Assembly (NCBI GenBank): GCA_951812325.1 | Contig: OX638294.1 | Span: 3,448,859-3,512,858, forward strand | Source: an uncultured Thermoanaerobaculia bacterium | GTDB taxonomy: Bacteria > Acidobacteriota > Thermoanaerobaculia > Multivoradales > Multivoraceae | Length of the DNA: 64,000 nt | Direction of reading: 5' to 3' | In this document: positions 1 to 9,250 of the stretch, one piece after another | Layout: the number at the start of each line of letters is the position of its first letter | Numbering within the stretch: position 1 is the stretch's first letter | Notes under the pieces: generated by a model | Databases searched by the model: none | The model's input: the letters and a program-made list of their open reading frames with translations, nothing else | What the model was told of the DNA's origin: nothing | Program-made: the position numbers and the translations under genes

Positions 1-2
1 AC

Positions 3-863
<861 letters not shown>

Positions 864-950
864 CCGCGCCCACGCTGGAAGCACGAAGAGCAATCGGGGT
901 GGACATTGTGCATTGAGAGTGCATAATTGGCGCCTGCCGGGGCGTGGCCG

Positions 951-2213
951 ATGCATGACTACATTGAGCGATCCCTGGAACCCGTCCTGAAGCGGGCGGC
1001 CTCCGAGTTCCCGGCGGTCGTGCTGACCGGTCCGCGGCAGGCCGGCAAGACGACGTTGCTCCAGCGCGTCTTCGGCGGCACTTGCCGCTACCTCTCGCTT
1101 GATCTTCCCGATGTGCGGGCGGCCGCTGTCGCCGACCCGCGCGGCTTTCTGGAGATGAACGGGCCGCCCGTCATCTTCGACGAGGTGCAACACGCTCCGA
1201 ACCTGCTGCCCTACATCCGGGAACGCATCGACGCGGACCGCGGCGCGCGCGGTCGGTACCTCCTGACCGGGTCTCAGAATCTCATGTTGGCCGAGAGTGT
1301 GACGGAGTCGCTGGCCGGCCGCGCGGCGGTTCTGCGACTCTTTCCTCTGTCAAGGCGGGAGGCGGAGGGCCGGCCGGGCCTGGCCCTGCCTTGGGAGGGT
1401 GGTCCTGAGAGCAGGCCGGCGGCGGGCGTTGGGCCGTCGTCGGACGCGTCCGGGCCTGCGCGGCGCGGCGCCGCGTTCGGCGGCCTCTGGCAAGCGTTCC
1501 TTCGGGGCGGCTACCCGGAGCTTGCGGCAGACCCCGGCCGGGATCCGTTCCTGTGGCACGCGAGCTACATGCAGACGTATCTCGAACGGGATGTCCGCAC
1601 CCTCCGCAATGTCGGCGACCTGAACCAGTACCAGAGCTTTCTTCGCGTGCTCGCCGCGCGAAGCGCTCAGTTGCTGAATCTGGCCGATGTCGCCCGGGAT
1701 CTCGGAGTCGCCGTCAACACCGCGAAGGCGTGGCTTTCGGTGCTGGAGGCCACGTACCAGGTCATCGTGCTCCGCCCGTACTTCGCGAATGTCGGCAAGC
1801 GGCTGGTCAAGACGCCGAAGGTGTACTTCACCGATGTCGGCACCCTGTGTCACCTCGTCGGGTTGAGAGATTCGGAGCACGCGGCCTTCGGGCCGATCAG
1901 CGGCGCGATCATGGAGACCGCGGTCCTCTCCGAGATCGTCAGGACGTTGACCCACCGGGGAGAGGCGCAGCGGGTCTGGTTCTGGCGAACCAGGGCCGGG
2001 ACCGAGGTCGACTTTGTGGTCGAGACGGGCGGAAGCCTCGTGCCGGTCGAAGTGAAGGCGTCAGCCACGCCGCGCCCGGGGATGGCCAACGCGATCCGGA
2101 CTCTGCAGCGGGACCTCGGAGATGCCGCCGCCCCCGGGTACGTCGTTCATTCCGGCGACGTGCGACTGCCATTGGGCCGGGGAACCACGGCTCTGCCGTT
2201 TGGCGAGCTTTAG
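951..2213 (+). CDS. ATP-binding protein, AAA / DUF4143 family
   Basis: A 420-residue ATPase of the widespread AAA_14 plus DUF4143 family, whose cellular role is not established; it is common in accessory and toxin-antitoxin-rich regions. Walker A is GPRQAGKTTL near residues 27-36 and Walker B is VIFDEVQ near residue 80. The sensor-like LLTGSQNLML follows. The C-terminal DUF4143 half has a nuclease-like signature, EVDFVVE...VPVEVKAS near residue 365. I chose the ATG at 951 because conserved sequence begins at MHDYIERSLEP; an in-frame start 24 bases upstream would add a poor leader. A C- and R-rich insert around residues 150-175 looks like a species-specific loop. Confidence 0.88.
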   Translation: MHDYIERSLEPVLKRAASEFPAVVLTGPRQAGKTTLLQRVFGGTCRYLSLDLPDVRAAAVADPRGFLEMNGPPVIFDEVQHAPNLLPYIRERIDADRGARGRYLLTGSQNLMLAESVTESLAGRAAVLRLFPLSRREAEGRPGLALPWEGGPESRPAAGVGPSSDASGPARRGAAFGGLWQAFLRGGYPELAADPGRDPFLWHASYMQTYLERDVRTLRNVGDLNQYQSFLRVLAARSAQLLNLADVARDLGVAVNTAKAWLSVLEATYQVIVLRPYFANVGKRLVKTPKVYFTDVGTLCHLVGLRDSEHAAFGPISGAIMETAVLSEIVRTLTHRGEAQRVWFWRTRAGTEVDFVVETGGSLVPVEVKASATPRPGMANAIRTLQRDLGDAAAPGYVVHSGDVRLPLGRGTTALPFGEL

Positions 2214-2353
2214 AGTCCACCGCCTCGTTGCCCGACAGGAAACGGCGAACCTCCTCAAGTGTCTGATGTCCGTGGGTCTGGAGAGTCAAGATCATTCTCC
2301 GATGATCCCCGATTCCACCCGGCTCACGCTCACTCGCTGGACAGCTCTCATCT

Positions 2354-2383
2354 TTGACATCAAAAAGGGGCTCCACGTATGGT
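2354..2383 (+). promoter_or_regulatory. Putative sigma-70 promoter of the RHH antitoxin gene
   Basis: TTGACA (2354-2359), an 18-bp spacer, then TATGGT (2378-2383). The ATG at 2390 lies seven bases past the -10 element, so the transcript would begin at or next to the start codon (leaderless). The same spacing and the same -10 hexamer occur before the other RHH antitoxin at 11086-11115. Confidence 0.5.
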
Positions 2384-2389
2384 GTATTG

Positions 2390-2668
2390 ATGTGCACGAC
2401 TCTGACCATCGAGGAAGACATCGCCGCCAGGATCGAGGAAATCCGGAAGCGGGACGGGCAGTCGCTCAAGCAGGTCGTCAACCTGCTGTTGCGCGACGGG
2501 CTCCACCGGCAGGGTCGGTCCCGGGCGAAGCCGTACCGCACCCGCCCGAGCAAACTCGGTCTGCTCCCGGGCTTCGATGCCGTGCGGTTGAATCAGCTCG
2601 CGGACGAGCTCGAGGTCGACGGGCGTCCGGAGAGCGAGGCGCGTCTACGATCAGGTCCGGTTCGCTGA
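2390..2668 (+). CDS. Ribbon-helix-helix antitoxin (VapB-like)
   Basis: A 92-residue protein starting MCTTLTIEEDIAARIEEIRK, a ribbon-helix-helix DNA-binding N-terminus in which the beta strand TTLTIEED is followed by the helix pair around DGQSLKQVVNLLLRDGL. The C-terminal half, rich in proline and arginine, would be the toxin-neutralising tail (LPGFDAVRLNQLADELE). The start was chosen from the conserved strand and from the promoter just upstream. The 3' end overlaps the beginning of a truncated PIN toxin frame, the usual VapBC layout. Because the toxin is broken, this antitoxin may now be an orphan or a solitary regulator. Confidence 0.75.
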   Translation: MCTTLTIEEDIAARIEEIRKRDGQSLKQVVNLLLRDGLHRQGRSRAKPYRTRPSKLGLLPGFDAVRLNQLADELEVDGRPESEARLRSGPVR

Positions 2669-2799
2669 TCGTTCCGGACGTCAATCTCCTCGTCTATTCG
2701 GTGGACTCGGGGAGTCCGTTCCATGCCCGGGCGCGCGGCTGGTGGGACGGCGTGCTCTCGTCGGAGTCGGACGTGGGGAATCGAGAGTCGCGCTATTGA
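2665..2799 (+). pseudogene. VapC-type PIN toxin, truncated after about 45 codons
   Basis: The frame reads LIVPDVNLLVYSVDSGSPFHARARGWWDGVLSSE, the N-terminus of a PIN-domain ribonuclease including the first catalytic Asp in PDVNLLVY. It then ends in TGA at 2799. A functional PIN domain needs 120-140 residues and three more acidic residues, all missing. The downstream side runs antisense into the methylisocitrate-lyase-like gene, so a deletion or recombination joint near 2790 is inferred. The start would be CTG at 2665 or another non-ATG codon overlapping the antitoxin end. Confidence 0.7.
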
Positions 2800-3685
2800 T
2801 TCTCCCGTTTCGCGACGGGAACTCCTCCACGCGGTACCGCTCAGCCTCGGCGTCGTAGTCCTCGAAGCCGACAATGCCGCGCAAACGCTCGAAGCCCACG
2901 ACGCGGTCAGGCTGCTCGCCGTTTCCCAGCGCTCGAAGAGCATCGAGCATCGCCGCGGCGGCGGCGGAGAGAAGCGTCAGCGGATAGGCGGCGATCCTGT
3001 AGCCGATCTCCTCGAGGCGCGCCGGCGGCAGGAGCGGCGTGTCGCCTCCCTCGACCAGGTTCGCCATCTTGGGGCCGGGGATCGCCTCGCAGAAGGCGAC
3101 CATCTCGCTCTCGGACCGCGGACCTTCGAGGAAGAGGATGTCCGCGCCGAGGTCGGCGAAGCCCTGGCAGCGCGCGACTGCCTCGTCGAGTCCGTCCGTG
3201 GCGCGGGCGTCGGTGCGCGCCATGATCAGGATGTCGGCGCCCTCTTCGCGCGCGTCGACTGCGGCGCGCACCCTTGACAGCGCTTCGGCGCGGGAGACGA
3301 CCCTCTTGCCCCGCGTGTGCCCGCAGCGCTTGGGCGCTTCCTGGTCTTCGATCATCACGCCCGCGAAGCCGGCGGCCGCGTAGCTCGTGACGGTGCGCTT
3401 GACGTTCAGGGCGTTGCCGTAGCCGGTGTCGCCGTCGCCAATCACCGGCAGCCGGGTCGCGGCGCAGATGTTGCGGCCCTGGTCGAGCATCTCGCCGAAA
3501 GAGATCAGGCCGGTGTCCGGCATTCCGAGGCGGCTGGCGGAGACGGCGAACCCGCTCATGAAGGTCAGCTCGAATCCCGCCTGCTCGATGAGCCGGGCGG
3601 AGAGCGCGTCGAAGCAGCAGGGCATCACGCGGAGCCCGGGAGCGTCGATCAGGGCGCGGAGCCGCGCGGCGGGTGAGGCACTCAT
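2681..3685 (-). CDS. Isocitrate lyase / PEP mutase family protein (methylisocitrate lyase-like)
   Basis: A TIM-barrel C-C bond lyase of the ICL/PEPM superfamily. Family features include MPCCFDALSARLIEQAGFE at the N-terminus, the Mg-binding GDGDTGYGN, VMIEDQEAPKRCGH with the catalytic-loop Cys of the methylisocitrate lyase type, and ADILIMARTDA. Substrate is uncertain: methylisocitrate, dimethylmalate or oxaloacetate are all possible. Start at 3685 (MSASPAARL); an ATG 12 bases upstream is also in frame. Genuine homology ends near VGFEDYDAEAERY; the last ~45 residues (PRPTPTRARRPTSR...) are read through antisense toxin DNA after the joint near 2790, so the natural C-terminus has been replaced. 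Confidence 0.85.
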   Translation of the reverse strand: MSASPAARLRALIDAPGLRVMPCCFDALSARLIEQAGFELTFMSGFAVSASRLGMPDTGLISFGEMLDQGRNICAATRLPVIGDGDTGYGNALNVKRTVTSYAAAGFAGVMIEDQEAPKRCGHTRGKRVVSRAEALSRVRAAVDAREEGADILIMARTDARATDGLDEAVARCQGFADLGADILFLEGPRSESEMVAFCEAIPGPKMANLVEGGDTPLLPPARLEEIGYRIAAYPLTLLSAAAAAMLDALRALGNGEQPDRVVGFERLRGIVGFEDYDAEAERYRVEEFPSRNGRINSATLDSPRPTPTRARRPTSRAPGHGTDSPSPPNRRGD

Positions 3686-3787
3686 GCGGTTCACCATCGG
3701 CTGGACAGCCGCGGTAGCGACGTCGCGCCCCGCAGCTTCGTCGATGTCCGTGACGACGACAAGGTCCGCGAGAGGTGGCGGTTGCCT
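3686..3787 (-). other. Possible remnant of a short-chain dehydrogenase gene
   Basis: In the same frame as, and immediately upstream of, the methylisocitrate-lyase-like gene, the minus strand reads LADLVVVTDIDEAAGRDVATA. This resembles the second beta strand and following helix of a Rossmann SDR (residues about 30-50). It is only some 30 codons long, has no start codon and ends at the AbrB gene, so it is at most a scar. Confidence 0.25.
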
Positions 3788-4048
3788 TCACCGGGAGCGG
3801 ACGGCCGCGATCGCCGAGGCCACATCCGATCGCTTCATGCCCGCGCGGCGGGCCGCTTCGCGTGCTTGCCCCATGACCTCGTCGAACTCCCGCATCGAGG
3901 GCACGGCGATCGGCTTGAGCACGATCGTGTCCCCTTCCCCGATGACCACAAACTGGACGCCGGGCTCGAGCCCCAACTTCGTCCGGATGGCATCGGGTAT
4001 GACCACCTGGCCCCTGGAGGACATCTTCGTGGTCTGGATCTCGGGCAT
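3788..4048 (-). CDS. AbrB/MazE-type antitoxin (SpoVT-AbrB domain)
   Basis: An 86-residue swapped-hairpin DNA-binding protein. The N-terminal half is a clean AbrB domain: TTKMSSRGQVVIPDAIRTKLGLEPGVQFVVIGEGDTIVLK. The C-terminal half has a helical segment (MREFDEVMGQAREAARRAG) that would bind a partner toxin. No toxin frame follows on either side; the usual downstream PIN gene is absent, so this is either a solitary antitoxin or a repressor left after toxin loss. A perfect palindrome lies ten bases before its ATG. Confidence 0.85.
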   Translation of the reverse strand: MPEIQTTKMSSRGQVVIPDAIRTKLGLEPGVQFVVIGEGDTIVLKPIAVPSMREFDEVMGQAREAARRAGMKRSDVASAIAAVRSR

Positions 4049-4057
4049 GGCAAGAAT

Positions 4058-4069
4058 CTTACCCGTAAG
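4058..4069 (-). promoter_or_regulatory. Palindrome upstream of the AbrB gene, possible operator
   Basis: CTTACCCGTAAG is an inverted repeat (CTTAC-N2-GTAAG) whose minus-strand reading overlaps TAAGAT, a plausible -10 element 13-18 bases before the ATG at 4048. AbrB/MazE antitoxins commonly autoregulate through such sites. Binding is inferred only. Confidence 0.35.
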
Positions 4070-4151
4070 ACGACCGCTTGCGATTCTCGACGCCTCTTGC
4101 GCGAACGTCAGGAGCCCGTGCAGATCGACGGCAACCGTGGGGGCTTTGGCC

Positions 4152-5702
4152 CTACGGTGGCCGGATGCCGCAGCCGCCTTGCACTACGTGGCCGCAAATG
4201 AGACGGATGTTGTCTACCTGGAGGCGCGCGAGGCCAGTTGGTTCAAGTGTGACCAGGCTCCGCACCCGGCCGAGGTCGACGGGGCGTCCACCGGGTTGGG
4301 CGGGGTTTCGGACGATGTCGCCGATCTGGATGGTGACGGTCGTCCACTCCTCCGGGGCTAGCGTTGCGAACTGCAGATCGACGACACCGGCATCGTGGAT
4401 GCCGCTGTCGAGCTTGACCCTCAGGTTGCTCGCCGCATCCGTGCCGTCGCCGAACACGTACAGGTCGAACTGCAGTTCCCCGGCGAAGTCCCCGGATTCG
4501 GAGGCGCCGCCCATGCCGAACAGCGTCTGCCGCTCCTCGTCGGCCGGGCGAATCGAGAAGCTGCCGCCGCCGGACGTGGCGAGATCGATCACCATCCCGT
4601 GGTCGGCGTGTGCGACTTCCGCGATGGCGAGCGCTCCGCCCGCGTCATCGACGGCGACGTCGAGCGTCACGGCGTCCTCCTCGGCCGGGAAGCTGAGCGG
4701 ACCCGCTTCGTCCACGTAGAGGTCGTAGACGGCCCGGTAGACGTCGGCCGGCGCTGGTGGCGTGACCGCGGCGGACGTTCGGTCCGCCAGGCCGGCGCAT
4801 CCAACGCCGGTCGAGGGGTTGACGCTGCATTGGTACACGCGCACGTAGTCGACCTTGAGTTCGCCGGGCAGCGCGCTGGCTGTCGGCGCGCCTGGCAGAT
4901 TGCCGCCGACCGCAAGGTTCAGCAACAGGTGGAACGGGCGGTCGAACGGCGCCGAAGCGCCGCCGGAGACGTAAGCGTTTGTCTCGGTGTCCCTGTAGTA
5001 GTTCCAGTACGTGTTTCGCCGAACCGTGTGGAAATGCACTCCATCCACGAACCAACGGATCTCCTCTTCGTCCCACTCCACGGCGTAGACGTGGAAGCCG
5101 TCCGCGGGATCGACATCGGAGTACCTCGCGTGATCGAACGTATTGAGCGGCCAGGCCATCCCGTAGTGCAACGCGCCTTGGGCGAAGGGCGCCGGATCGC
5201 GGGAGTAGACCTCCAGGATGTCGATTTCGCCGCCGGCGGCCCAGCCGCCATACGCGGAGTCGGTGGGCAGCATCCAGAAGGCGGACCAGAGGCCTTGGCC
5301 GCCGGGGGCCTGGATGCTCGCCTCGATGCGGCCATAGGTCGTGTCCAGCTTGCCGGCGGTGTTGATGCGACCGGAGGTGTACGCATGCCCGTCTCCCGCG
5401 TCCTCCTCACGGGCGGTGATGACGAGGACGCCGCCTGAGGTGGAGATGTTGGCGGCCTGGTAGCTCTGGAGTTCGTTGTTGCCCCAGCCGGGTATGCCCT
5501 CGGGTGTGCCGTCGCCCGTCTGGATGTTCCACCTGGAAGTGTCCAGGGCCGCGCCGTTGAACTCGTCGGACCAGACGAGTTCCCAGCCTTCGGACGGGGG
5601 CGTGCCGGTCGGCCGGTTGCCATCCTCGCCGGACCGGGCGGCGCCGCAGCCAAAGACTGGCAGCGTGGCCAGCAGCACGCACTTGATCGTCAGGTCCCGC
5701 AT
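4152..5702 (-). CDS. GH16-family glycoside hydrolase lipoprotein (laminarinase-like)
   Basis: A 516-residue exported lipoprotein. The lipobox LPVFGC places the acylated Cys at residue 19. A GH16 beta-jelly-roll catalytic domain follows (about residues 38-290) with WELVWSDEFNG at its start and the catalytic signature GEIDILEV, giving nucleophile Glu159 and acid/base Glu164. WSAFWMLP and RPFHLLLNLAVGGNLPG are also typical. The family hydrolyses beta-1,3-glucans or related marine polysaccharides. The C-terminal ~190 residues form a second beta-rich domain resembling a carbohydrate-binding module (FAGELQFDLYVFGDG...LQVDNIRL). No SusCD or other glycan genes lie adjacent, so specificity is open. 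Confidence 0.9.
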   Translation of the reverse strand: MRDLTIKCVLLATLPVFGCGAARSGEDGNRPTGTPPSEGWELVWSDEFNGAALDTSRWNIQTGDGTPEGIPGWGNNELQSYQAANISTSGGVLVITAREEDAGDGHAYTSGRINTAGKLDTTYGRIEASIQAPGGQGLWSAFWMLPTDSAYGGWAAGGEIDILEVYSRDPAPFAQGALHYGMAWPLNTFDHARYSDVDPADGFHVYAVEWDEEEIRWFVDGVHFHTVRRNTYWNYYRDTETNAYVSGGASAPFDRPFHLLLNLAVGGNLPGAPTASALPGELKVDYVRVYQCSVNPSTGVGCAGLADRTSAAVTPPAPADVYRAVYDLYVDEAGPLSFPAEEDAVTLDVAVDDAGGALAIAEVAHADHGMVIDLATSGGGSFSIRPADEERQTLFGMGGASESGDFAGELQFDLYVFGDGTDAASNLRVKLDSGIHDAGVVDLQFATLAPEEWTTVTIQIGDIVRNPAQPGGRPVDLGRVRSLVTLEPTGLARLQVDNIRLICGHVVQGGCGIRPP

Positions 5703-5937
5703 GGTCGAGCGCCTTCTAGCGTTTCATGGCCATGAGCACCACTCTCCGAGGCGCCGGAACGGCGAGGAATCTCGCTCGTCTTCACCTTGATTCTGTCGGG
5801 AACAGGTACGGGTAGACCTTGTGCCCCGGATGCGGCTCGCTGGTCTGAGGCGCCCGGTAGATCGCCTGAAGACCTATCAGACGCCGAACCCGGATGCCCT
5901 CGCGCAGCCGATTGTCCAGTTTTCCGGGACCACCTCA
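5703..5937. other. Intergenic region without a recognised gene
   Basis: Upstream of the GH16 gene and before the duplicated segment starting at 5938. Short frames exist on both strands but none has family resemblance or a convincing ribosome-binding site. It presumably holds the GH16 promoter, which I could not locate. Confidence 0.5.
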
Positions 5938-6170
5938 CTCGGCTACGCCGTGGACGTCGTGGCGTTCATTCCGGGTTGGTCCGATAGCGTTCGGGAGCCC
6001 GGTGCTGCCGTTGGCGAGCCGTAGAGATCCACCAAACCTCCATCGCAGAGAGACACCGACATGAACAAACCGTCGAATCGGAGCCTGGCGGCAGGCAGTG
6101 CGGCCAAACGGAGGCCCTTGCGACCAGCTCAGCCGGACGATTGGTGGCGACAGGATGGGCGTGCGCTTCG
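5938..6170 (+). repeat. Direct repeat R1, left copy (~233 bp)
   Basis: Near-identical to 11903-12141 in the same orientation; the right copy has about six extra bases near its middle plus scattered substitutions. It runs from CTCGGCTACGCCGTGGAC to the shared GGATGGGCGTGCGCTTCGC and includes the first ~36 codons of a small gene that is complete only in the right copy. The left copy ends exactly where an IS3-family remnant begins. The pair brackets the restriction-modification operon and the MazF module. Confidence 0.85.
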
Positions 6171-6195
6171 CCGAGCACGCGGGCCATCGTCGTGA
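6061..6195 (+). pseudogene. Truncated copy of the 74-aa gene at 12031
   Basis: Starts MNKPSNRSLAAGSAAKRR and stays collinear with the intact gene through WWRQDGRALR, then runs into IS3 sequence and stops at 6195 after 44 codons. The intact version continues with GDWVAVGRYIRKSLERF. The truncation coincides with the joint between repeat R1 and the IS3 remnant near 6170. Confidence 0.7.
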
Positions 6196-6582
6196 CGTGG
6201 AACTCGGCCTGGTGCGCTCTCATGAACCGGAAGACCCCTTCGGTCCCGTCTCCCGAGCGAACCAGGCCGTTGCTCTTGCCAGGATTGCCCGCTCTTCCCG
6301 CAACCGGCGGTTCTCCCGGCGCAGCCGGCGCAACTCCTCACGCTCCGCCGTCGTGCTGCCGTCGCTCCGGCGGCCCTCGTCCCGGTCCGCCTGGGCCACC
6401 CAGTTCCGGATCGACTGCGCTGACGGCTCGAACTCGCGAGCCAGTTGGTCCGGGCTACGCCCGGACCGGACCAGATCTACCATCTGCTGCCGGTACTCCG
6501 GGGCGTACCGGGCTCTTGATCGTGACATCGTGAACTCCTCCTCCTCCGAGGATGAGGTGTCCAGGGAACCGGGTCAAGCTCA
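6171..6582 (-). mobile_element. IS3-family insertion sequence remnant
   Basis: The element holds a complete orfA and only the first ~18 codons of orfB (FRFMRAHQAEFHVTTMARVLG), cut at the R1 repeat. The right end near 6582 carries a plausible IS3 terminus reading TGAGCTTGACCCGGTTCCC on the minus strand. Without the DDE domain it cannot transpose by itself. It differs from the intact IS3 element at 12842-14436. Confidence 0.7.
6220..6528 (-). CDS. IS3-family transposase OrfA
   Basis: A 102-residue helix-turn-helix plus leucine-zipper protein: RYAPEYRQQMVDLVRSGRS, LAREFEPSAQSIRNWVAQA and the coiled coil EELRRLRRENRRLREERAIL are characteristic of the OrfA that, by -1 frameshift, forms the OrfAB transposase. 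The start follows a purine-rich stretch (GGAGGAGGAGGAG). OrfB is truncated downstream, so the protein is probably non-functional for transposition, though it could still bind the IS ends. Confidence 0.85.
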   Translation of the reverse strand: MSRSRARYAPEYRQQMVDLVRSGRSPDQLAREFEPSAQSIRNWVAQADRDEGRRSDGSTTAEREELRRLRRENRRLREERAILARATAWFARETGPKGSSGS

Positions 6583-6609
6583 GGACGAGAACTAGGCTAG
6601 GGTTGGGGC

Positions 6610-7755
6610 GTGCCAAGACAGGCCAAGGTACCAGCACTCCATGAACCCGACATCGCGATCGCGAGCGGGCTAGCTGGCTTGAACTGGAGTTTCCCCGCGC
6701 GAGTCGCACACAGCGGTATCGAAGGTCTCCACCCCTATCCGGCCAAGTTCATAGCCGAGCTGCCGCGGGCTCTCGTCAAGACCCTCCCGGTCCCTCGCGG
6801 AAGCGCTGTGCTCGATCCGTTCTGCGGCAGTGGAACCACACTTGTCGAGAGCCAGAAGAGCGGCTTGCCGTCCGTCGGCATCGACCTAAATCCCATTGCC
6901 TGCCTCATGACGCGGGTCAAGACTGCCCCTCTACCACCCGACCTCCCCTCCTCCGCAAACGAAGCGGTGGATCGCGCACGTTCAGACCAGGCATCTGCTA
7001 TTCCCCCGATTCCGAACCTCGACCACTGGTTCCTGCCATCGGTACAGCAAGCGCTCGCCGCGCTCACGAATGCGATCGCCGCAACTCAACCTGTCCACCA
7101 CGACCCGTTGCGTCTCGCCCTCTCGAGCATCATCGTCAGAGTCTCAAACCAGGACAGCGACACCCGGTACGCGGCGGTCGAAAAAGACGTCAATGCGGAC
7201 GCCGTCTTCCAGGCCTTTCTGCGGGCCGCGAAACGACTCCATGACGTTCTCAGCAGCAGGTCCTATTCCCTCGTCCCCGCCAACGTCATGCACGCGGACA
7301 CGTTGGCCGTTGAACCGCAAGACGTGCCGGCACCGATTGGTCTCGTAGTTACATCTCCCCCGTATCCAAACGCATACGAGTACTGGCTGTACCATAAGTA
7401 CCGGATGTGGTGGCTTGGTTTCGATCCTCTCGCAGTCAAGAAACACGAGATCGGTGCCCGAGCGCACTTCTTCAAGCGGGACCATCACACTGAGGCTGAT
7501 TTCGAGCGCCAGATGGCCCGCACATTCGAGTTGATCAGTGGCGTTCTTGTACCAGGAGGATACGTCTGCTTTGTTGTCGGCACTTCACGAATTCACGGTC
7601 GCGTCGTAGACAACGCATCTATCGTCGAAGAGGTCGCACGAAGGTTCGACCTGCACCGCGTTTTCTCGGCCGAACGCTCTCTGTCTGCGAAACGCAAGTC
7701 CTTCAACCTGGCGCACGCCAGAATCAAGACCGAGACTGTTCTCGTTATGCGATAG
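6610..7755 (+). CDS. DNA amino-methyltransferase (first of a restriction-modification pair)
   Basis: A 381-residue S-adenosylmethionine-dependent methyltransferase. Motif X is HPYPAKF near residue 41, motif I is LDPFCGSGTTL (about 68-78) followed by GIDLNPIA, and the catalytic motif IV is TSPPY at about 248-252. The SPPY form is most common in N4-cytosine enzymes, though N6-adenine activity cannot be excluded. The ~170-residue gap between motifs I and IV leaves room for target recognition. It starts at GTG 6610 and leads an operon with a second methyltransferase (10-bp gap) and a PLD nuclease. Two methyltransferases with one nuclease suggest an asymmetric (type IIS) recognition site needing one enzyme per strand. 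Confidence 0.9.
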   Translation: MPRQAKVPALHEPDIAIASGLAGLNWSFPARVAHSGIEGLHPYPAKFIAELPRALVKTLPVPRGSAVLDPFCGSGTTLVESQKSGLPSVGIDLNPIACLMTRVKTAPLPPDLPSSANEAVDRARSDQASAIPPIPNLDHWFLPSVQQALAALTNAIAATQPVHHDPLRLALSSIIVRVSNQDSDTRYAAVEKDVNADAVFQAFLRAAKRLHDVLSSRSYSLVPANVMHADTLAVEPQDVPAPIGLVVTSPPYPNAYEYWLYHKYRMWWLGFDPLAVKKHEIGARAHFFKRDHHTEADFERQMARTFELISGVLVPGGYVCFVVGTSRIHGRVVDNASIVEEVARRFDLHRVFSAERSLSAKRKSFNLAHARIKTETVLVMR

Positions 7756-7765
7756 GCGTACCCGC

Positions 7766-9250
7766 ATGCGGTTAGATTGGCACGACTATCGCTACTACCC
7801 ATATGAACGGGATCTTGCGGCGCGCGAGGTCGCTTCGTTGCTGGGCCGACACACCATGCAGGTCACAATTGATGGCCTTGAGCTGGCATGCGAGCCTGAG
7901 GACGACATCGTCTCTCGACTCACCTATTTTGCTCGGGCGGCCACCGGTCATGACTCATTGGAAACGGTCCAGAGCCTCTTGGAACGTACTGCCCGCTCAG
8001 GAAAGAACCGTCAAGCGACTCGATACTCGGTTCACGGTCTTCATGAGTACAAGGGGAAGTTCAATCCTCAAGTGGCGAAGGTCCTCCTCAATATCTTCCG
8101 GGTCGAGCCTGGCCACCGTGTCCTTGATCCGTTCTGTGGCAGCGGCACTACACTGGTCGAGTGTGCCCAGCTGGGTGCGACTGGCGTTGGAATAGACATC
8201 AACCCCTTCGCAGTCTTTCTCGCGAAAGCCAAGCTGCAGGCTCTGGGCACCCCGGCATCGAAGCTGCGCAGCCTCCTGAATGGTCTCTCAGCGAACCTCC
8301 GGCAGACGCCACAGCGGCCAGAGTTTGCGCACGATAATTCAAGACGCCAGTACCTCGCATCGTGGTTTACGGCTGACTTACTCGAGACAATCGATGTCGT
8401 GCTGGCTGAGGTGCAGAAAGTCGCTGCAGACATCGCGCCTGTCTTCCTGGCCATCGCTAGCAACCTTCTCCGAGACTACTCGCTTCAGGACCCGCGAGAT
8501 CTACGAATACGCCGCCGGGTGTCGCCACTACCAGAAACGCCCTTCATACAGGCTTTCTTGGCGCAGGCTGAGCGAGCCATCGGCAACGTTGAGGCGGCGC
8601 AAGCCGTCCTGGGTGGGCCTCGCTGCCTAGGGCACGCGAGCTTGGCCGATGTGACCGTTGAGTTGCCAGGCACCGTACCCACTCCGCTTGACGCAGCGAT
8701 AACGAGCCCGCCCTATGCGATGGCCCTGCCATACATAGACACCCAACGGCTGTCTCTTGTCTGGCTGGGCCTAGTGCCGCCGGAGCGCATACTCGGCCTT
8801 GAGGCCGAACTGATCGGGAGTAGGGAGTTTCGCGGCCAAGCCAGAAAGAGGGCGGTCTCCGCCTTGCGGGCTAACGACGGTGGACTACCGGACGCCGAGC
8901 TGTTTCTCTGCCGAGAACTTGAGGCAGCGCTCGGGGAGAACGACGGGTTTCGGCGCCGCGCGGTGCCTTTTCTGCTGTATCGGTACTTCACACTCATGAA
9001 GCAGAGCTTCAAGACCGTTCGCCAAGCCCTTCGGCCCGGAGCTCCCTTCGGCCTCGTAGTGGGCTCAAATCACACGACTATTGGCGGTGTCAGGCGCGAG
9101 ATCGACACGCCGCTTCATCTCGCAAGGCTCGCGACGACCCAAGGTTGGTTCCAAGAGGAACTGATTCCCATGCAAACCTACCGGCGATACGGCTATCACG
9201 TGAGTAATGCTGTCAAATCAGAGACTTTAGTTCTGCTGCGCAATTCATGA
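7766..9250 (+). CDS. DNA amino-methyltransferase (second of the pair)
   Basis: A 494-residue methyltransferase with the same motif order as its neighbour: HEYKGKFNPQ (motif X), VLDPFCGSGTTLVECAQ at about 118-134 then GIDINPFAV, and TSPPYAMALPY at about 313. It is not a recent duplicate of the upstream gene, since similarity is limited to the motifs. The long N-terminal extension (about 90 residues before motif X) is unassigned. The gene ends in ATGA overlap with the nuclease gene, so translation is coupled. Its job is inferred to be methylation of the other strand of the asymmetric site. Confidence 0.9.
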   Translation: MRLDWHDYRYYPYERDLAAREVASLLGRHTMQVTIDGLELACEPEDDIVSRLTYFARAATGHDSLETVQSLLERTARSGKNRQATRYSVHGLHEYKGKFNPQVAKVLLNIFRVEPGHRVLDPFCGSGTTLVECAQLGATGVGIDINPFAVFLAKAKLQALGTPASKLRSLLNGLSANLRQTPQRPEFAHDNSRRQYLASWFTADLLETIDVVLAEVQKVAADIAPVFLAIASNLLRDYSLQDPRDLRIRRRVSPLPETPFIQAFLAQAERAIGNVEAAQAVLGGPRCLGHASLADVTVELPGTVPTPLDAAITSPPYAMALPYIDTQRLSLVWLGLVPPERILGLEAELIGSREFRGQARKRAVSALRANDGGLPDAELFLCRELEAALGENDGFRRRAVPFLLYRYFTLMKQSFKTVRQALRPGAPFGLVVGSNHTTIGGVRREIDTPLHLARLATTQGWFQEELIPMQTYRRYGYHVSNAVKSETLVLLRNS

